Of a stretch of 64,000 nt of DNA, positions 18,882-28,571 are shown in pieces. This DNA comes from Dokdonella immobilis (GTDB lineage Bacteria > Pseudomonadota > Gammaproteobacteria > Xanthomonadales > Rhodanobacteraceae). Position numbers and translations under genes: made by a program. The stretch covers positions 1 to 64,000 of the forward strand of contig NZ_FOVF01000028.1 in the NCBI RefSeq assembly GCF_900115085.1. The letters are read 5' to 3'. How positions within the stretch are numbered: position 1 is the stretch's first letter; each line of letters opens with the position of its first letter. The notes beneath the pieces were generated by a model that did not search any database, had not been told where the DNA came from, and saw only the letters and a list, made by a program, of their open reading frames with translations.

Positions 18882-19954
18882 TCGAAATCCGACAGCACGC
18901 GTGGGACAACGGCCCCTTGGCCGCCCTGCATTCGGCGCTCAATCTGCGCATCGGAATTAGCGCAGACGCTGCGTGGACGACGGCGGCCTGCGTGGTTCGG
19001 CGCCTGGCGGCCGTCCATGCCCCCTGCCCTCGTCGCCAGTTGGTCGCCCAAGCGTCTCACGCCCTAGCCGGCGCCCTGGCCGATGATGCCACCACGACCT
19101 TGCATGAAATCGTTGATGATCTCATCGCTGGTGGCGATCTGACCGAGCAGGTGGGGCTGCGCGCTGGGACGGACGAGGCCCCAGTGCTTATCTTCCTGAC
19201 GGCGCCTCGCTTCGCGCGCGCGCCCCACCGGATTTACCTGCGAGGCGTGGCAGCGGACGACGCGCCGTGCATTCCGCGAGCAGTTAGTGCTGACATGATC
19301 AGTGCGGGTTCCATGCGCTATCTACATAGCGACGACGTGGATAGCAGTGCTGAATTGCTGCGCAAGCTTGGCTTGGATGAAGAAGCTCTCGACCACAACG
19401 CGCGCGCTGACCATTGCCTGCAGGGCGAGGCCCTGATTGCGCGCTATCGCGTCGCACTTGCCAGCGGCGACCGGCTGGAGCGTGCTGAGGGGTTCCGTTG
19501 GCTCGCCCCGGGCGGCGACTCGCCCTACCACCGGCGCTGGAGCCAGGACGCCGCCGCGCACGGCTTGCAGATTGGGCGCGTCCCGCAATTTTTCGGTGCC
19601 GATGCCTGGATAGTCGCCGACCACAGCGCCAAACCGGCGCGCTTTGCACACCTTCCGCTTCGCGATTTGCGCGATGACCGGGGCTGCGATGCGGCGTGGC
19701 GATTGCAGCTTGCGATCGACAGCGATGCGGGGGCGCCCGCGCACTACCAAGTGCAGGTCGACGAAAACCTCGCCCACCTCAAGATCAGCTTCCCACTGCC
19801 GCAACGCGAGCGTGCCCGACTGCTGCACCTGGGAGGCATCCGACCTAGTACGGCTCGCCCTTACGACTTCTGCCTGCCCCGCGATGCCCTACTCGTAGCC
19901 CGGCAGGTGCTCGATTCGCTCGGCTTTTCGCCTTCGACGGAGTCAGTTGCATGA
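18878..19954 (+). CDS. Middle gene of the Druantia-like operon (DruG-position), unknown
   Basis: 358 residues, not recognised by sequence. It is soluble with no membrane segment; mixed alpha/beta, rich in Asp, Arg and His. It overlaps both neighbours by 4 bp (ATGA at 18878 and at 19951), so translation is coupled in the order large protein, this, helicase. In type II Druantia the order is DruF-DruG-DruE, which would make this the DruG position; that is an inference from gene order only. Confidence 0.7.
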   Translation: MIEIRQHAWDNGPLAALHSALNLRIGISADAAWTTAACVVRRLAAVHAPCPRRQLVAQASHALAGALADDATTTLHEIVDDLIAGGDLTEQVGLRAGTDEAPVLIFLTAPRFARAPHRIYLRGVAADDAPCIPRAVSADMISAGSMRYLHSDDVDSSAELLRKLGLDEEALDHNARADHCLQGEALIARYRVALASGDRLERAEGFRWLAPGGDSPYHRRWSQDAAAHGLQIGRVPQFFGADAWIVADHSAKPARFAHLPLRDLRDDRGCDAAWRLQLAIDSDAGAPAHYQVQVDENLAHLKISFPLPQRERARLLHLGGIRPSTARPYDFCLPRDALLVARQVLDSLGFSPSTESVA

Positions 19955-22900
19955 ATGATGTATCGATCCACGGTTTGGCCCAAGAGCTGCGCGACACGCT
20001 GATCGGCTACATCGAAGCAACGTACCACATCAGCGATGCGGATCTCTTACGTCAACGCACGACTTCCTTGGAGAGCCTCGGAGTCATTCACCAAGCGCCG
20101 TTCCTGGAGTCGACGCCGCGTTACCTCACAGAGCTGCGGTTCGAGCAGATCGCCGGGCTGCACCCGGCGGCGCTTGAAGCGCTCATGGTCCTCGCCACGC
20201 GCAACTCACATGGCAAGTCGGTCCTCTTCAACCCCCCGTACGTGCACCAGGCTGATGCAATTGCCAACGGCGCCGTAGCGGGCAAAAACCTCGTCATCAT
20301 GACAGGTACGGGCTCGGGAAAGACGGAGTCCTTCCTGATGCCCGTGCTGTGCAAGCTGGCAGCAGAAGCCAGGGACCGGCCGAATCATTTCGAGATGGCA
20401 GCAGTTCGCACAATGGTGCTTTATCCGATGAACGCTCTGGTCAATGACCAGCTTTCGCGGCTCCGCAGCATGTTCGGCGACCCGCGCATTGTCTCGCTGT
20501 TCACCTCCTGGGCAGGGCGGCCAGCGCGGTTCGCGCGCTACACCAGCCGCACGCCCTACGCCGGCATTCGCACGTCCAAAGGGGACCAGCGAAGCTTGAA
20601 GTCATTCGGCGACTTCTACGTGGCGTTGGCTGAAAAGGCCGCGGCCGGCGATGGCGATTCCATTGCGCTGGTGACCGACCTCAAAACGCGTGGCAAGTGG
20701 CCCGCCAAACCCGATGTCGCCGCGTGGTACGGGGCACCCGGATCGCGGTGGACAAACGCCGCGGGTCGCCCCAAGCGCGCCGTCACCCTGCCCGCGGACG
20801 CAGAACTCATCACTCGCCACGAAGTTCAAGCCGCCCCGGCCGACGTCATCGTCACCAACTACTCGATGCTTGAGTACATGCTGATGCGTCCGGTGGAGCG
20901 CGACATCTTTGAGGGTACGGCCGCCTGGCTCGCGGCCTCTCCCCTCAACCGATTCACGTTGATTCTCGACGAGGCGCATTTGTACCGCGGCGCCGCCGGT
21001 ACCGAAGTTGCGCTGCTGGTCCGGCGGCTGCGCGATCGACTGGGCATCGACAACAGACAGTTCCAGGTGATCTGCTCCACGGCGAGCTTCAGCAGCAAGG
21101 AAGGCGCCGTCGCCTTCACTGCGCAGCTCACCGATACGCCACCCGAGCAGGTTCACCCTGTTGAGGGAAGGCTCGCACGTCGCGAGCATGCTCGGCTTGG
21201 CACGCCTGCGGAGGCGCATCTGCTGGCCGGGATGGACCTTTCCGCCTTTCATCACGGCAACGAGCAGCAAAAGCGCGCGGTGGTCGCGCCGTTGCTGAAG
21301 TTGCAAGGAATAACGGGTGACGGTCGGACGGCGGGGCTGCTCTATCGCGCCCTGGCTTCGTTCGGTCCGCTGGACCAACTCGTTAACCTTACGATGGGGT
21401 ACGCGCAGCCGACCTTCGAGCTTCCATCGATGGTATTCCCCACCGACGACGTCGACGTCGCGGTCGCCGGGGCCGCGACGCTGGCGCTTTCCTCCTTGGC
21501 GAGTTACGCCAAAGATGACGACGATGGACCCAGTCTGCTTCCGGCCCGCGTCCATTCGTTCTTTCGCGGGCTACGCGGGCTGTGGATCTGCATGGACCCC
21601 AAATGTACGGGCACATCCGGGACGGTGGCCGGGCGTCTTTACACCCAGCCGCGAGAGCGCTGCGAAGCGTGCAACGCCATCGTCTTGGAGCTCTACACCT
21701 GCCGCTATTGCGGCACGGCCTATGCCCGTGGCTTCAGCCCCGAGCCCGCCCATCCGAGGATGATCTGGGCAGAAGCCGGGACACGCCTGCGATTTGAACA
21801 GGAAACCGCAGATCCTCTCTTTCCGGTTGACTTGATGCTAAGCCGACCGCTGTTGGAGCATGTGACGCCGTCGACGTTTGATCTCCTCACCGGCGAAATC
21901 GATTTCTGTCGCCCGACCGAGCGCACGCGGACCGTCTATCTCGCTCCGGCACCTCAGAAGAGCAAGAAATCGGACGATGAAGATGACGAGCCCGAATCCA
22001 TCTCATTGCCAGGACGGTTCTCCAAGTGCGGCGCGTGTGGTGAAAGCAGCCGTTACGCCGAATCCCCAGTACAGGACCACGAGACCAAAGGCGACCAACC
22101 ACTCCAAAACCTCATCAGCCGCCAACTGCGGCTGCAGCCGCCGAGCAAGGAAGCAACGGAGCTTGCGCCACTAGGCGGGCGCAAGGTTCTCGTTTTCTCT
22201 GATTCACGCCAGGTGGCGGCTCGCCTGGCCCCTGTCCTCCAGGACCTGGCCTCCAAGGACGCGGTCCGTGCGTGTTTGGCCGTGGGCTGGCAGCAATTGA
22301 GCGCGCACTATCCCCGCGCGTCTTTGCAACAGCTCTATACGGCCACGCTGATCGGGGCCCACATGCTCGGCGTGCGCCTGCGCCCGGCGCGTGAAGAGCA
22401 CCGGCCATTCGACATTTTCGACAAGGTAGGCGCCTTGGTTCGACGGGGCGATCACACGAGTGCTAGCGGCATGGCGAACATCATGGCTGACGTCAGCGGC
22501 TACGACCCGCCGGTCGCGTTGCTCGCGGCTATCGTGGAGGCAATCCAACACGGATTGACCGGCTTGGAGGCATTGGCGATAGGCTCGCTAGGTCCCAAGC
22601 GGGAATTGTTGCCCGAGATCGAAAAACTTCCCGACCTGGCAGGCGCCGCTACGTCCGCGGCCGAGAAGCACGCACTGTGCGTTGCTTGGGTGCGCGAATG
22701 GAGACGCTATGGCTTTTTCCTCAAGGAGATGCCGCCGGAGTGGACCACCACCGGCGCCGAATCCGATATCAAGGTCCGCACGCGCGGGGCGGCGTTCGAC
22801 CGCTTCGTCAAACTGCTGCCGGATACAGCGCGCAAGAAGTTCAAGTCGGACTGGTTGCCGTGGCTGACCAAGCGCCTGTGCTTTCCGAGCGGCAAACACT

Positions 22901-25416
22901 TCCGCCTCGCTGGCATGCAGCTTTCAATTGATCTTGGAGGCGAGTGGGCGCGATGCGACGTTTGCAAAGTTCCACAGCGCCGCTGGGCGGCGGTTGCCGT
23001 TTGCCTGAAGTGCAAGAGCCCCCAGGTGGCAGCCTTCGATCCGGACACCGACGAATACTTCCAGCGTCGCAAGGGGTTCTATCGCCGTCCAATCATGGCC
23101 GCGCTGCGCGGCGACCTCGATGCGAGCCCGCTCGCGCTTATTGCCGCTGAGCACACCGCGCAGCTCAATGCGGCCGAGCCCGAAGACGTTTTCTCAAAGG
23201 GCGAGCGCAACGAGTTGCTCTTCCAGGACGTCATCGTGCCTTCCGATGATGAAAGCGGCCTGCCCCTGCCCGCGGTCGACGTTCTGTCCAGTACGACCAC
23301 CATGGAGGTGGGCATCGACATTGGCCAACTGTCGGGGGTTGCACTGCGCAACATGCCGCCGTCGCGCGCCAACTACCAGCAGCGTGCCGGGCGCGCGGGT
23401 CGCCGGGCGAATGCATTGGCAAGCGTCATTGCGTTCTCTGGTTCCGACACCCACGACGAACATTTTTTCACCGAGCCGGCAGAGATGATTTCAGGGCGCG
23501 TAGTGGATCCCACGCTGAGCCTGGACAATCCTGAAATCGCCCAGCGGCATCTCCACGCCTTTCTATTGCAGGCCTACTTGCAGTCCAAGCAGCTGGTTCC
23601 AGAAGCGCAGCTGTTTGCCGTGCTGGGGACAGTTGGCAACTTCAGGTCACATGGAACACCGCTCAACATTCACGATCTGGAGGCCTTCTTGCGCGGCAAC
23701 GAGCCGGCGTTGCGCGCGAGAGCGGAACACATCGTGCCGACCGATGTAGAAGGGGAGAAGCGCGATCGCATGTTGGATGGAATGATAGGGACGCTCATCG
23801 TTGCGCTCGAAAAGGCATTTGACGATGCCGACGACGCGTCACCGGCCGCCGATTGGATTCCCGATTTTGGTGCAAATGCGGACATTCCTGAGGAAAAAGA
23901 GGAATCGAGGCCGCCGCACCCAACGGCCGACAGCAAGATGTTGCTGGACCGCCTGCTTTACAAAGGAGTATTGCCCCGCTACGCGTTTCCAACCGATGTG
24001 GCGACTTTTCACGTGTTCGACAACACCGAGAGCACCTCGTACCGCGCACGGCTGAAGTATTCGCCTAGTCAGGGAATGATGGCGGCGCTCAGCCAGTACG
24101 CGCCAGGCAAGGAATTGTGGATCGACCACAAGATGTACCGTTCTGGTGCCGTGTATTCGGCCATGCGAGGCGAGCGTCCTAAGGCGTGGCGGGCCAAGCG
24201 CCTTTACGCCGAGTGCCGCCGCTGCGGCTATTCAGAACGCTGGAGCGTAGACGGCCCAGTCGAGATCAAGCAGACCCTGGACTGCCCTGCTTGCAAAGGC
24301 GAAGAAACGTTGGGGCCGGTGCGGTATTGGTTCCGTCCGCCTGGCTTTGCGCATCGGCAGAACCTCGAGCCCGGCGTGCGCCCCGATCTGATCATCCCGC
24401 CGAGCTATGCCACACGTGCCAAGCTGACGCTTCGCTCCGAAGAAGCTGAGGGCTGGGAACGCGTCAACCCCCGCGTGCGCGTCTTTCCGGCGCGCGATCA
24501 GCTCCTCATTACTAACACCGGACCGGCACACGAAGGCTTCGAGTATTGCGCACGCTGTGGCCTGATCGAGGCCAGTCATATGCCCTCGGGCGTTATGGCG
24601 GCCAATCACCTCAAGCCCTATCCCGATCCGGACGACCCCTACTGCCCAGGGGCGGTCGCCCACTGCATCGTCCTCGGTACGGATTTCTATTCCGACGTGG
24701 CACTGCTATCACTCTCGTTCGGCGAACAGGTGCGCTTGCCGCCTGGGGCATCCGTGACCGGGGTGGCACTGCGAACCTTGGCGGAGGCCCTGGCGCGGGC
24801 AGCCACCGAAAGCGTGCTCGAGATCGAGTCCGGCGAAATCGTCGCCGAGTACCGACCCGCGCTAACGGAGGGTGGTGTCAAAGGCGAAGAAGCCGAGCTG
24901 TTTTTGTACGACACCTTACCAGGCGGTGCCGGCTACTCGCGCAAGGTTGCCAGCCTGACGCCTGCCCTGCTGGCGGCCGCCCTACAACGATTGGAGGGCT
25001 GCGCTGGCAATTGCGACTCCTCGTGCTATCGGTGCATACGAACATTTCGCAACCGCCCGGACCACGGACAGATCGACCGTCATGTTGGAAGCGCACTTCT
25101 GCGCTACCTCATCGATGGTCACCTCACGCCGTTCAATGCCTCGCGCGTGGCTTCCGCTCAGGAATTGCTTGTCCGCGACCTGCAGCGTTCGCTCGATGGC
25201 TGGACGTTCGCCACCGAGCCCGGGATCGCCTGGATCGATGCAATGCGCGATAGCGACACCGCGCGGATCCACATCGGGCATCCGCTGGCGGTGCCCGATG
25301 GATTCGCACACCGACTCGGACCCGCGGGTGAGGAACTGGTCCTCAACGAACTGCTCGTACGCCGCAATCTTCCGCAGGCCGCTCGGCGAGTTCGCGAATT
25401 CCTAAGGATCGACTGA
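19951..25416 (+). CDS. druE: DruE-like superfamily 2 helicase with DUF1998 domain
   Basis: 1821 residues. The helicase core has Walker A GTGSGKTE (about residues 119-126), Walker B DEAH (340-343), and motifs V/VI TTTMEVGIDIG...QQRAGRAGRR (about 1113-1152). Several zinc-ribbon-like Cys pairs are present (CEACN, CRYCG, CGACG, CDVC). The C-terminal DUF1998 part has the Cys cluster CAGNCDSSCYRC near residue 1690. The size and domain order fit DruE, the common component of Druantia anti-phage systems. It acts on DNA, presumably during phage infection. Its stop overlaps the convergent druA-like gene by 15 bp. Other DUF1998 helicases (DrmA, DpdJ) are usually shorter. Confidence 0.82.
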   Translation: MNDVSIHGLAQELRDTLIGYIEATYHISDADLLRQRTTSLESLGVIHQAPFLESTPRYLTELRFEQIAGLHPAALEALMVLATRNSHGKSVLFNPPYVHQADAIANGAVAGKNLVIMTGTGSGKTESFLMPVLCKLAAEARDRPNHFEMAAVRTMVLYPMNALVNDQLSRLRSMFGDPRIVSLFTSWAGRPARFARYTSRTPYAGIRTSKGDQRSLKSFGDFYVALAEKAAAGDGDSIALVTDLKTRGKWPAKPDVAAWYGAPGSRWTNAAGRPKRAVTLPADAELITRHEVQAAPADVIVTNYSMLEYMLMRPVERDIFEGTAAWLAASPLNRFTLILDEAHLYRGAAGTEVALLVRRLRDRLGIDNRQFQVICSTASFSSKEGAVAFTAQLTDTPPEQVHPVEGRLARREHARLGTPAEAHLLAGMDLSAFHHGNEQQKRAVVAPLLKLQGITGDGRTAGLLYRALASFGPLDQLVNLTMGYAQPTFELPSMVFPTDDVDVAVAGAATLALSSLASYAKDDDDGPSLLPARVHSFFRGLRGLWICMDPKCTGTSGTVAGRLYTQPRERCEACNAIVLELYTCRYCGTAYARGFSPEPAHPRMIWAEAGTRLRFEQETADPLFPVDLMLSRPLLEHVTPSTFDLLTGEIDFCRPTERTRTVYLAPAPQKSKKSDDEDDEPESISLPGRFSKCGACGESSRYAESPVQDHETKGDQPLQNLISRQLRLQPPSKEATELAPLGGRKVLVFSDSRQVAARLAPVLQDLASKDAVRACLAVGWQQLSAHYPRASLQQLYTATLIGAHMLGVRLRPAREEHRPFDIFDKVGALVRRGDHTSASGMANIMADVSGYDPPVALLAAIVEAIQHGLTGLEALAIGSLGPKRELLPEIEKLPDLAGAATSAAEKHALCVAWVREWRRYGFFLKEMPPEWTTTGAESDIKVRTRGAAFDRFVKLLPDTARKKFKSDWLPWLTKRLCFPSGKHFRLAGMQLSIDLGGEWARCDVCKVPQRRWAAVAVCLKCKSPQVAAFDPDTDEYFQRRKGFYRRPIMAALRGDLDASPLALIAAEHTAQLNAAEPEDVFSKGERNELLFQDVIVPSDDESGLPLPAVDVLSSTTTMEVGIDIGQLSGVALRNMPPSRANYQQRAGRAGRRANALASVIAFSGSDTHDEHFFTEPAEMISGRVVDPTLSLDNPEIAQRHLHAFLLQAYLQSKQLVPEAQLFAVLGTVGNFRSHGTPLNIHDLEAFLRGNEPALRARAEHIVPTDVEGEKRDRMLDGMIGTLIVALEKAFDDADDASPAADWIPDFGANADIPEEKEESRPPHPTADSKMLLDRLLYKGVLPRYAFPTDVATFHVFDNTESTSYRARLKYSPSQGMMAALSQYAPGKELWIDHKMYRSGAVYSAMRGERPKAWRAKRLYAECRRCGYSERWSVDGPVEIKQTLDCPACKGEETLGPVRYWFRPPGFAHRQNLEPGVRPDLIIPPSYATRAKLTLRSEEAEGWERVNPRVRVFPARDQLLITNTGPAHEGFEYCARCGLIEASHMPSGVMAANHLKPYPDPDDPYCPGAVAHCIVLGTDFYSDVALLSLSFGEQVRLPPGASVTGVALRTLAEALARAATESVLEIESGEIVAEYRPALTEGGVKGEEAELFLYDTLPGGAGYSRKVASLTPALLAAALQRLEGCAGNCDSSCYRCIRTFRNRPDHGQIDRHVGSALLRYLIDGHLTPFNASRVASAQELLVRDLQRSLDGWTFATEPGIAWIDAMRDSDTARIHIGHPLAVPDGFAHRLGPAGEELVLNELLVRRNLPQAARRVREFLRID

Positions 25417-26643
25417 ATGTGGGGTCAGAGCATCGCGCAACTGGGTTCGGGCCGGAAATTCGTGCCAGTCCGGATCCCGATGGGCACGCGGCAGGCACCA
25501 GCGCTCGCGCCAGAAATCGCCCCACGCGCAATCATCGAATGCAATGGGCGACGGCAAGTCTGCGTTGTTGCAAACCGCCAGCAGGTTGTCCACCAGATCG
25601 ACCAGGAAAACCTGGCGGCAAATGCCGTGTTCGAGGAACTTCATTGGCAACCGAAGACTAACCAGGGTGTTCATGATGTTTTGCCAGCGCACCTTCGGGC
25701 CATTCCCGAAACCCGCTGGCACATGCTTGCCGATCGACTGCAGCCATTCGACCATGCGCGGATACACTTCCTCCAGATGCACCGTGCCGTAGCCCTGCGT
25801 GTAGCCGAGCGGTCGAGCGAGCAGCCGATTCTCGAATTTCAGCCGGTTGTAAATCGAGCTGCGACCGAAAGCGCTCGCCGTGCTGATCGCCAGCAACGGC
25901 TGGGGAATACGCTTGCGCAACTGGGTCGTGCGCCGATTTCCGTAGACGCTCCAATACTCTTGTCGGATCTTGGGAGAGCACAGGTAGCCTGCGACCAACT
26001 TGCCCGCCAACAACGGCGCGTAGGCGGGGGTCGCCCCGACTGTGTACGCGTCGAGCGTGTTGTTCACGAATGCGAGCTTCTTGTCGCGCTCCATGCCAAG
26101 GTACTGATCGCGGCACGCCAAGTCCGCGGATGGCGACTGCAGGCCAATGATGCCGATCAGCGCCTCGTGGTGCTCGTCCATGATGACGAACCGCAGGCGC
26201 CGCCCATATCCCTTCGAATACGGCATGGACCAGTAACCGCGTGCCACGCGGAACAGACGCTCTTCCAGGGAATTGGGAACCACCGGCACGACCACCGGCG
26301 AAATGCGTGCAGGTTCAATGCGCGAGGGCGTCGGGAAGTATCGCTGAGACTTGTCCAACACGCGACGCAGCGCGGCGAAATCGGTAATCGCATCATGCGC
26401 CTTGGCTCGCAGGTGCAATTCCTTTACCAAATTCTTGTTCCCCGAGGCAACAGCTACCCTGCACTGCGCCCAGGCCGACTCGATGTCGACCGCCAACGCG
26501 GCTGCCGCCCGCCTCTGCATGGCGGGCGGCAACGCTCTGTTTTCGCTGATTTTGGCGGAGGGCAGTTTGTGTTGGCGATGCATGCGACCATGGTATCGCA
26601 AGCGCTTCGGCTTGGCCAGCCCGATCGACCCACCGACCCCCAT
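25402..26643 (-). CDS. druA: DruA-like DUF4338 protein
   Basis: 413 residues. The segment RLRFVIMDEHHEALIGIIGLQSPSADL followed by CRDQYLG and VNNTLDAY resembles the DUF4338 core of DruA, which defines type I Druantia (recognised from memory). Its biochemical role is unknown. It is convergent with the druE-like gene, their 3' ends overlapping by 15 bp, and divergent from the ImmA-like gene. Start at ATG 26643 has no clear ribosome site; Met21 (MHRQHKLPS) is an alternative. A 445-residue frame on the other strand is its antisense shadow. Confidence 0.65.
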   Translation of the reverse strand: MGVGGSIGLAKPKRLRYHGRMHRQHKLPSAKISENRALPPAMQRRAAAALAVDIESAWAQCRVAVASGNKNLVKELHLRAKAHDAITDFAALRRVLDKSQRYFPTPSRIEPARISPVVVPVVPNSLEERLFRVARGYWSMPYSKGYGRRLRFVIMDEHHEALIGIIGLQSPSADLACRDQYLGMERDKKLAFVNNTLDAYTVGATPAYAPLLAGKLVAGYLCSPKIRQEYWSVYGNRRTTQLRKRIPQPLLAISTASAFGRSSIYNRLKFENRLLARPLGYTQGYGTVHLEEVYPRMVEWLQSIGKHVPAGFGNGPKVRWQNIMNTLVSLRLPMKFLEHGICRQVFLVDLVDNLLAVCNNADLPSPIAFDDCAWGDFWRERWCLPRAHRDPDWHEFPARTQLRDALTPHSVDP

Positions 26644-26750
26644 GGGTGTGACCAGGAATTTGCCCCTTGGCTCGCGTCGGCGGCGCGCAACTTCGGAGTG
26701 TCGGCGTGGTCGATAAATTCATGGCGAACTTACACGCCGGGGCGGGGAAG

Positions 26751-27284
26751 ATGACTGACTCCAACCTCTCCCGCTACCAAGCGCCGACAGCGGTGGATCT
26801 GCCGCGGTCGGACATTTCCGCTATCGCCGAGACGGTGCGGCGCAAAGTCGAGTACCTCCCGGGTGTTTCGCTGGAAGACGTCATCAAGCGTCTCGGTGGT
26901 GAAGTTTGCTACAGCGAGAGCGAGGAGACTCCGAGCTACCTAGTCGTAGAACCCGAGGGCTTCGCAATCTGCTTGCCGCGCGGGACAAGTCGGGCTCGCG
27001 ATCGATTCACCATTGCGCAGATGCTGGGCCACTATGTCCTGCACTATCTCTATCAGCGGCAGCGCAACCGACGCACCATCCAGTTCCTCCGAGTATCCCT
27101 CCCGGTTCCTGAACAGGCAGAAAAAGAGGCCAACTGGTTTGCGGCGGCGTTCTTGATGCCCGCGGCGATCTTCAAGGAGAAATTCAAGGACTTCGAGAAA
27201 AACGACCTCGCCCTGGCCGAGCACTTCGGCGTGTCCTCGCAAGCTGTCCAGCTTCGAGCTGATTCGTTGAACTTGCGCACATGA
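26751..27284 (+). CDS. Degenerate ImmA/IrrE-like peptidase homologue
   Basis: 177 residues. The family pattern is clear: FTIAQMLGHYVLHYLY corresponds to the FTIAHELGHYLLH zinc helix, and EKEANWFAAAFLMP to the downstream ligand segment. However, His and Glu of HExxH are Gln90 and Met91, so only His94 and Glu126 remain, and peptidase activity is not expected. It may bind or sense rather than cut. I chose ATG 26751 after GGGGAAG; Met at 26721 is an alternative. It overlaps the cyclase gene by ATGA, so the two proteins are made together. Confidence 0.82.
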   Translation: MTDSNLSRYQAPTAVDLPRSDISAIAETVRRKVEYLPGVSLEDVIKRLGGEVCYSESEETPSYLVVEPEGFAICLPRGTSRARDRFTIAQMLGHYVLHYLYQRQRNRRTIQFLRVSLPVPEQAEKEANWFAAAFLMPAAIFKEKFKDFEKNDLALAEHFGVSSQAVQLRADSLNLRT

Positions 27285-28405
27285 GTTTTTTCGCCGACCA
27301 CGTCATTCCGGCCGTACGGACGTCGCTGCGCCCGAGTATGCGTCTGTTCCTGAGCGCCGACATCGTCGGATCGACAGCGTACAAACAGCGGCAATCAGAC
27401 TCCGAACGCTGGTTCAGCGTCGTCATGCGCTTCTATCGTGATGCGGAGGGTCACTTCCTAAAGCAATGGCAGTCGCGTGCAGCGCGCGCGTCCGATCCGG
27501 CCGTGCGCACAGAGTTGTTCGGGGACGAACCGCCGCAGCTTTGGAAGACGATTGGAGACGAGGTCGTGTTCACCCAGCGGGTCGAACAGCCGTGGCAGGT
27601 GGCCTCCTGCGTGGACGCTTGGATCGAAGCATTGAACATGATGCGCGACGAGTTGACAAAGGAAGACGCCTCCCTCGACGTAAAATCAAGTGCATGGCTG
27701 GCTGACTTTCCCTTGCGCAATCGCGAGGTCGGTTTGCGCGTGACGTCCGAGGAATTGGAGGAGCCGGAGGATCTGGGCAACGCCAATCAGGTGCGTCTTG
27801 CGGCCTACTATGGTGGAAAGGCTGGATTCGTCCGCGACTTTATCGGCCCCTCAATTGACACTGGGTTTCGCATTGGCACTCTCGCTTCGCCGCGTCGGCT
27901 CGCCATCTCTCTGGAACTCGCCCATGTCCTGAGCGGTGTGTACGGCGAGAACCTGAATGCGCGGTCGATGCCTGCACAGGTTCCAAAGGTTCAAGCACCC
28001 AGGTTCTTCTATGACGGCGCGGATCCATTGAAAGGGGTCATGGGGGGCGTGCCCTACCCACGCTTCTGGCTGCATGTGGGCGAGGATCCGTTGCACGAGC
28101 ACGAAGACGCACTCTTGGGGCGATTTCCTGCACCCGTTGACATAGTCAATCGGTACACAAGCGGGTTTATCCAGCAGTATCCGGAGCAGTTCTGCGCCGG
28201 GCTTCCGTGGTGGATGCTGCCGGTGCCGGCGAGCTATCGCCATTTCTGCGCCGGTCTGCTCGACCAATTGGCGCGGGAGGAAGCGCGCCTGGCGGAGGCC
28301 GAAGTCGTCCGAGCGCGCGAAACCCGCTTCGGGCTCACGCCTGATGAAGACCCGGAAAAGCTACTCGGGCCTGAATTCGACCTTGAATTGAGACCGCAGA
28401 CCTGA
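27281..28405 (+). CDS. Class III nucleotide cyclase homologue (Pycsar PycC-like)
   Basis: 374 residues. MRLFLSADIVGSTAYK gives the first metal Asp (Asp27), KTIGDEVVF the second (Asp93), and GPSIDTGFRIGTLAS matches the GxxVNxAxR motif with Asp in place of Asn and the Arg kept. This is the layout of class III adenylate/guanylate cyclases and of Pycsar cytidylate/uridylate cyclases. There is no membrane or receptor domain. The C-terminal 150 residues match nothing I know. Position in a defence island suggests a phage-triggered cyclic-nucleotide signal. No Pycsar effector (TIR or membrane protein) is adjacent; the only partner is the ImmA-like protein. Confidence 0.78.
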   Translation: MSFFADHVIPAVRTSLRPSMRLFLSADIVGSTAYKQRQSDSERWFSVVMRFYRDAEGHFLKQWQSRAARASDPAVRTELFGDEPPQLWKTIGDEVVFTQRVEQPWQVASCVDAWIEALNMMRDELTKEDASLDVKSSAWLADFPLRNREVGLRVTSEELEEPEDLGNANQVRLAAYYGGKAGFVRDFIGPSIDTGFRIGTLASPRRLAISLELAHVLSGVYGENLNARSMPAQVPKVQAPRFFYDGADPLKGVMGGVPYPRFWLHVGEDPLHEHEDALLGRFPAPVDIVNRYTSGFIQQYPEQFCAGLPWWMLPVPASYRHFCAGLLDQLAREEARLAEAEVVRARETRFGLTPDEDPEKLLGPEFDLELRPQT

Positions 28406-28571
28406 ACGCTGGCGCCGGGTTGCGTGTACTGCTTTTGCACATACGCAAGTGAGCCACATTGGCTCTCACTGGGGGCTCTCGGCATTTTTTGCAGCCTGAT
28501 TACATAGTTGGGCGCCAATGACAACACTTAGAATTGCAACGACACAGCTGCTGGCAAGAGGCCAATGCAGC

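Noticed and set aside
25417-26754. Plus-strand frame of 445 codons opposite the druA-like gene
   Set aside because: The composition is Arg/Gln/Val-rich with no domain, while the minus strand encodes a DUF4338-like protein.
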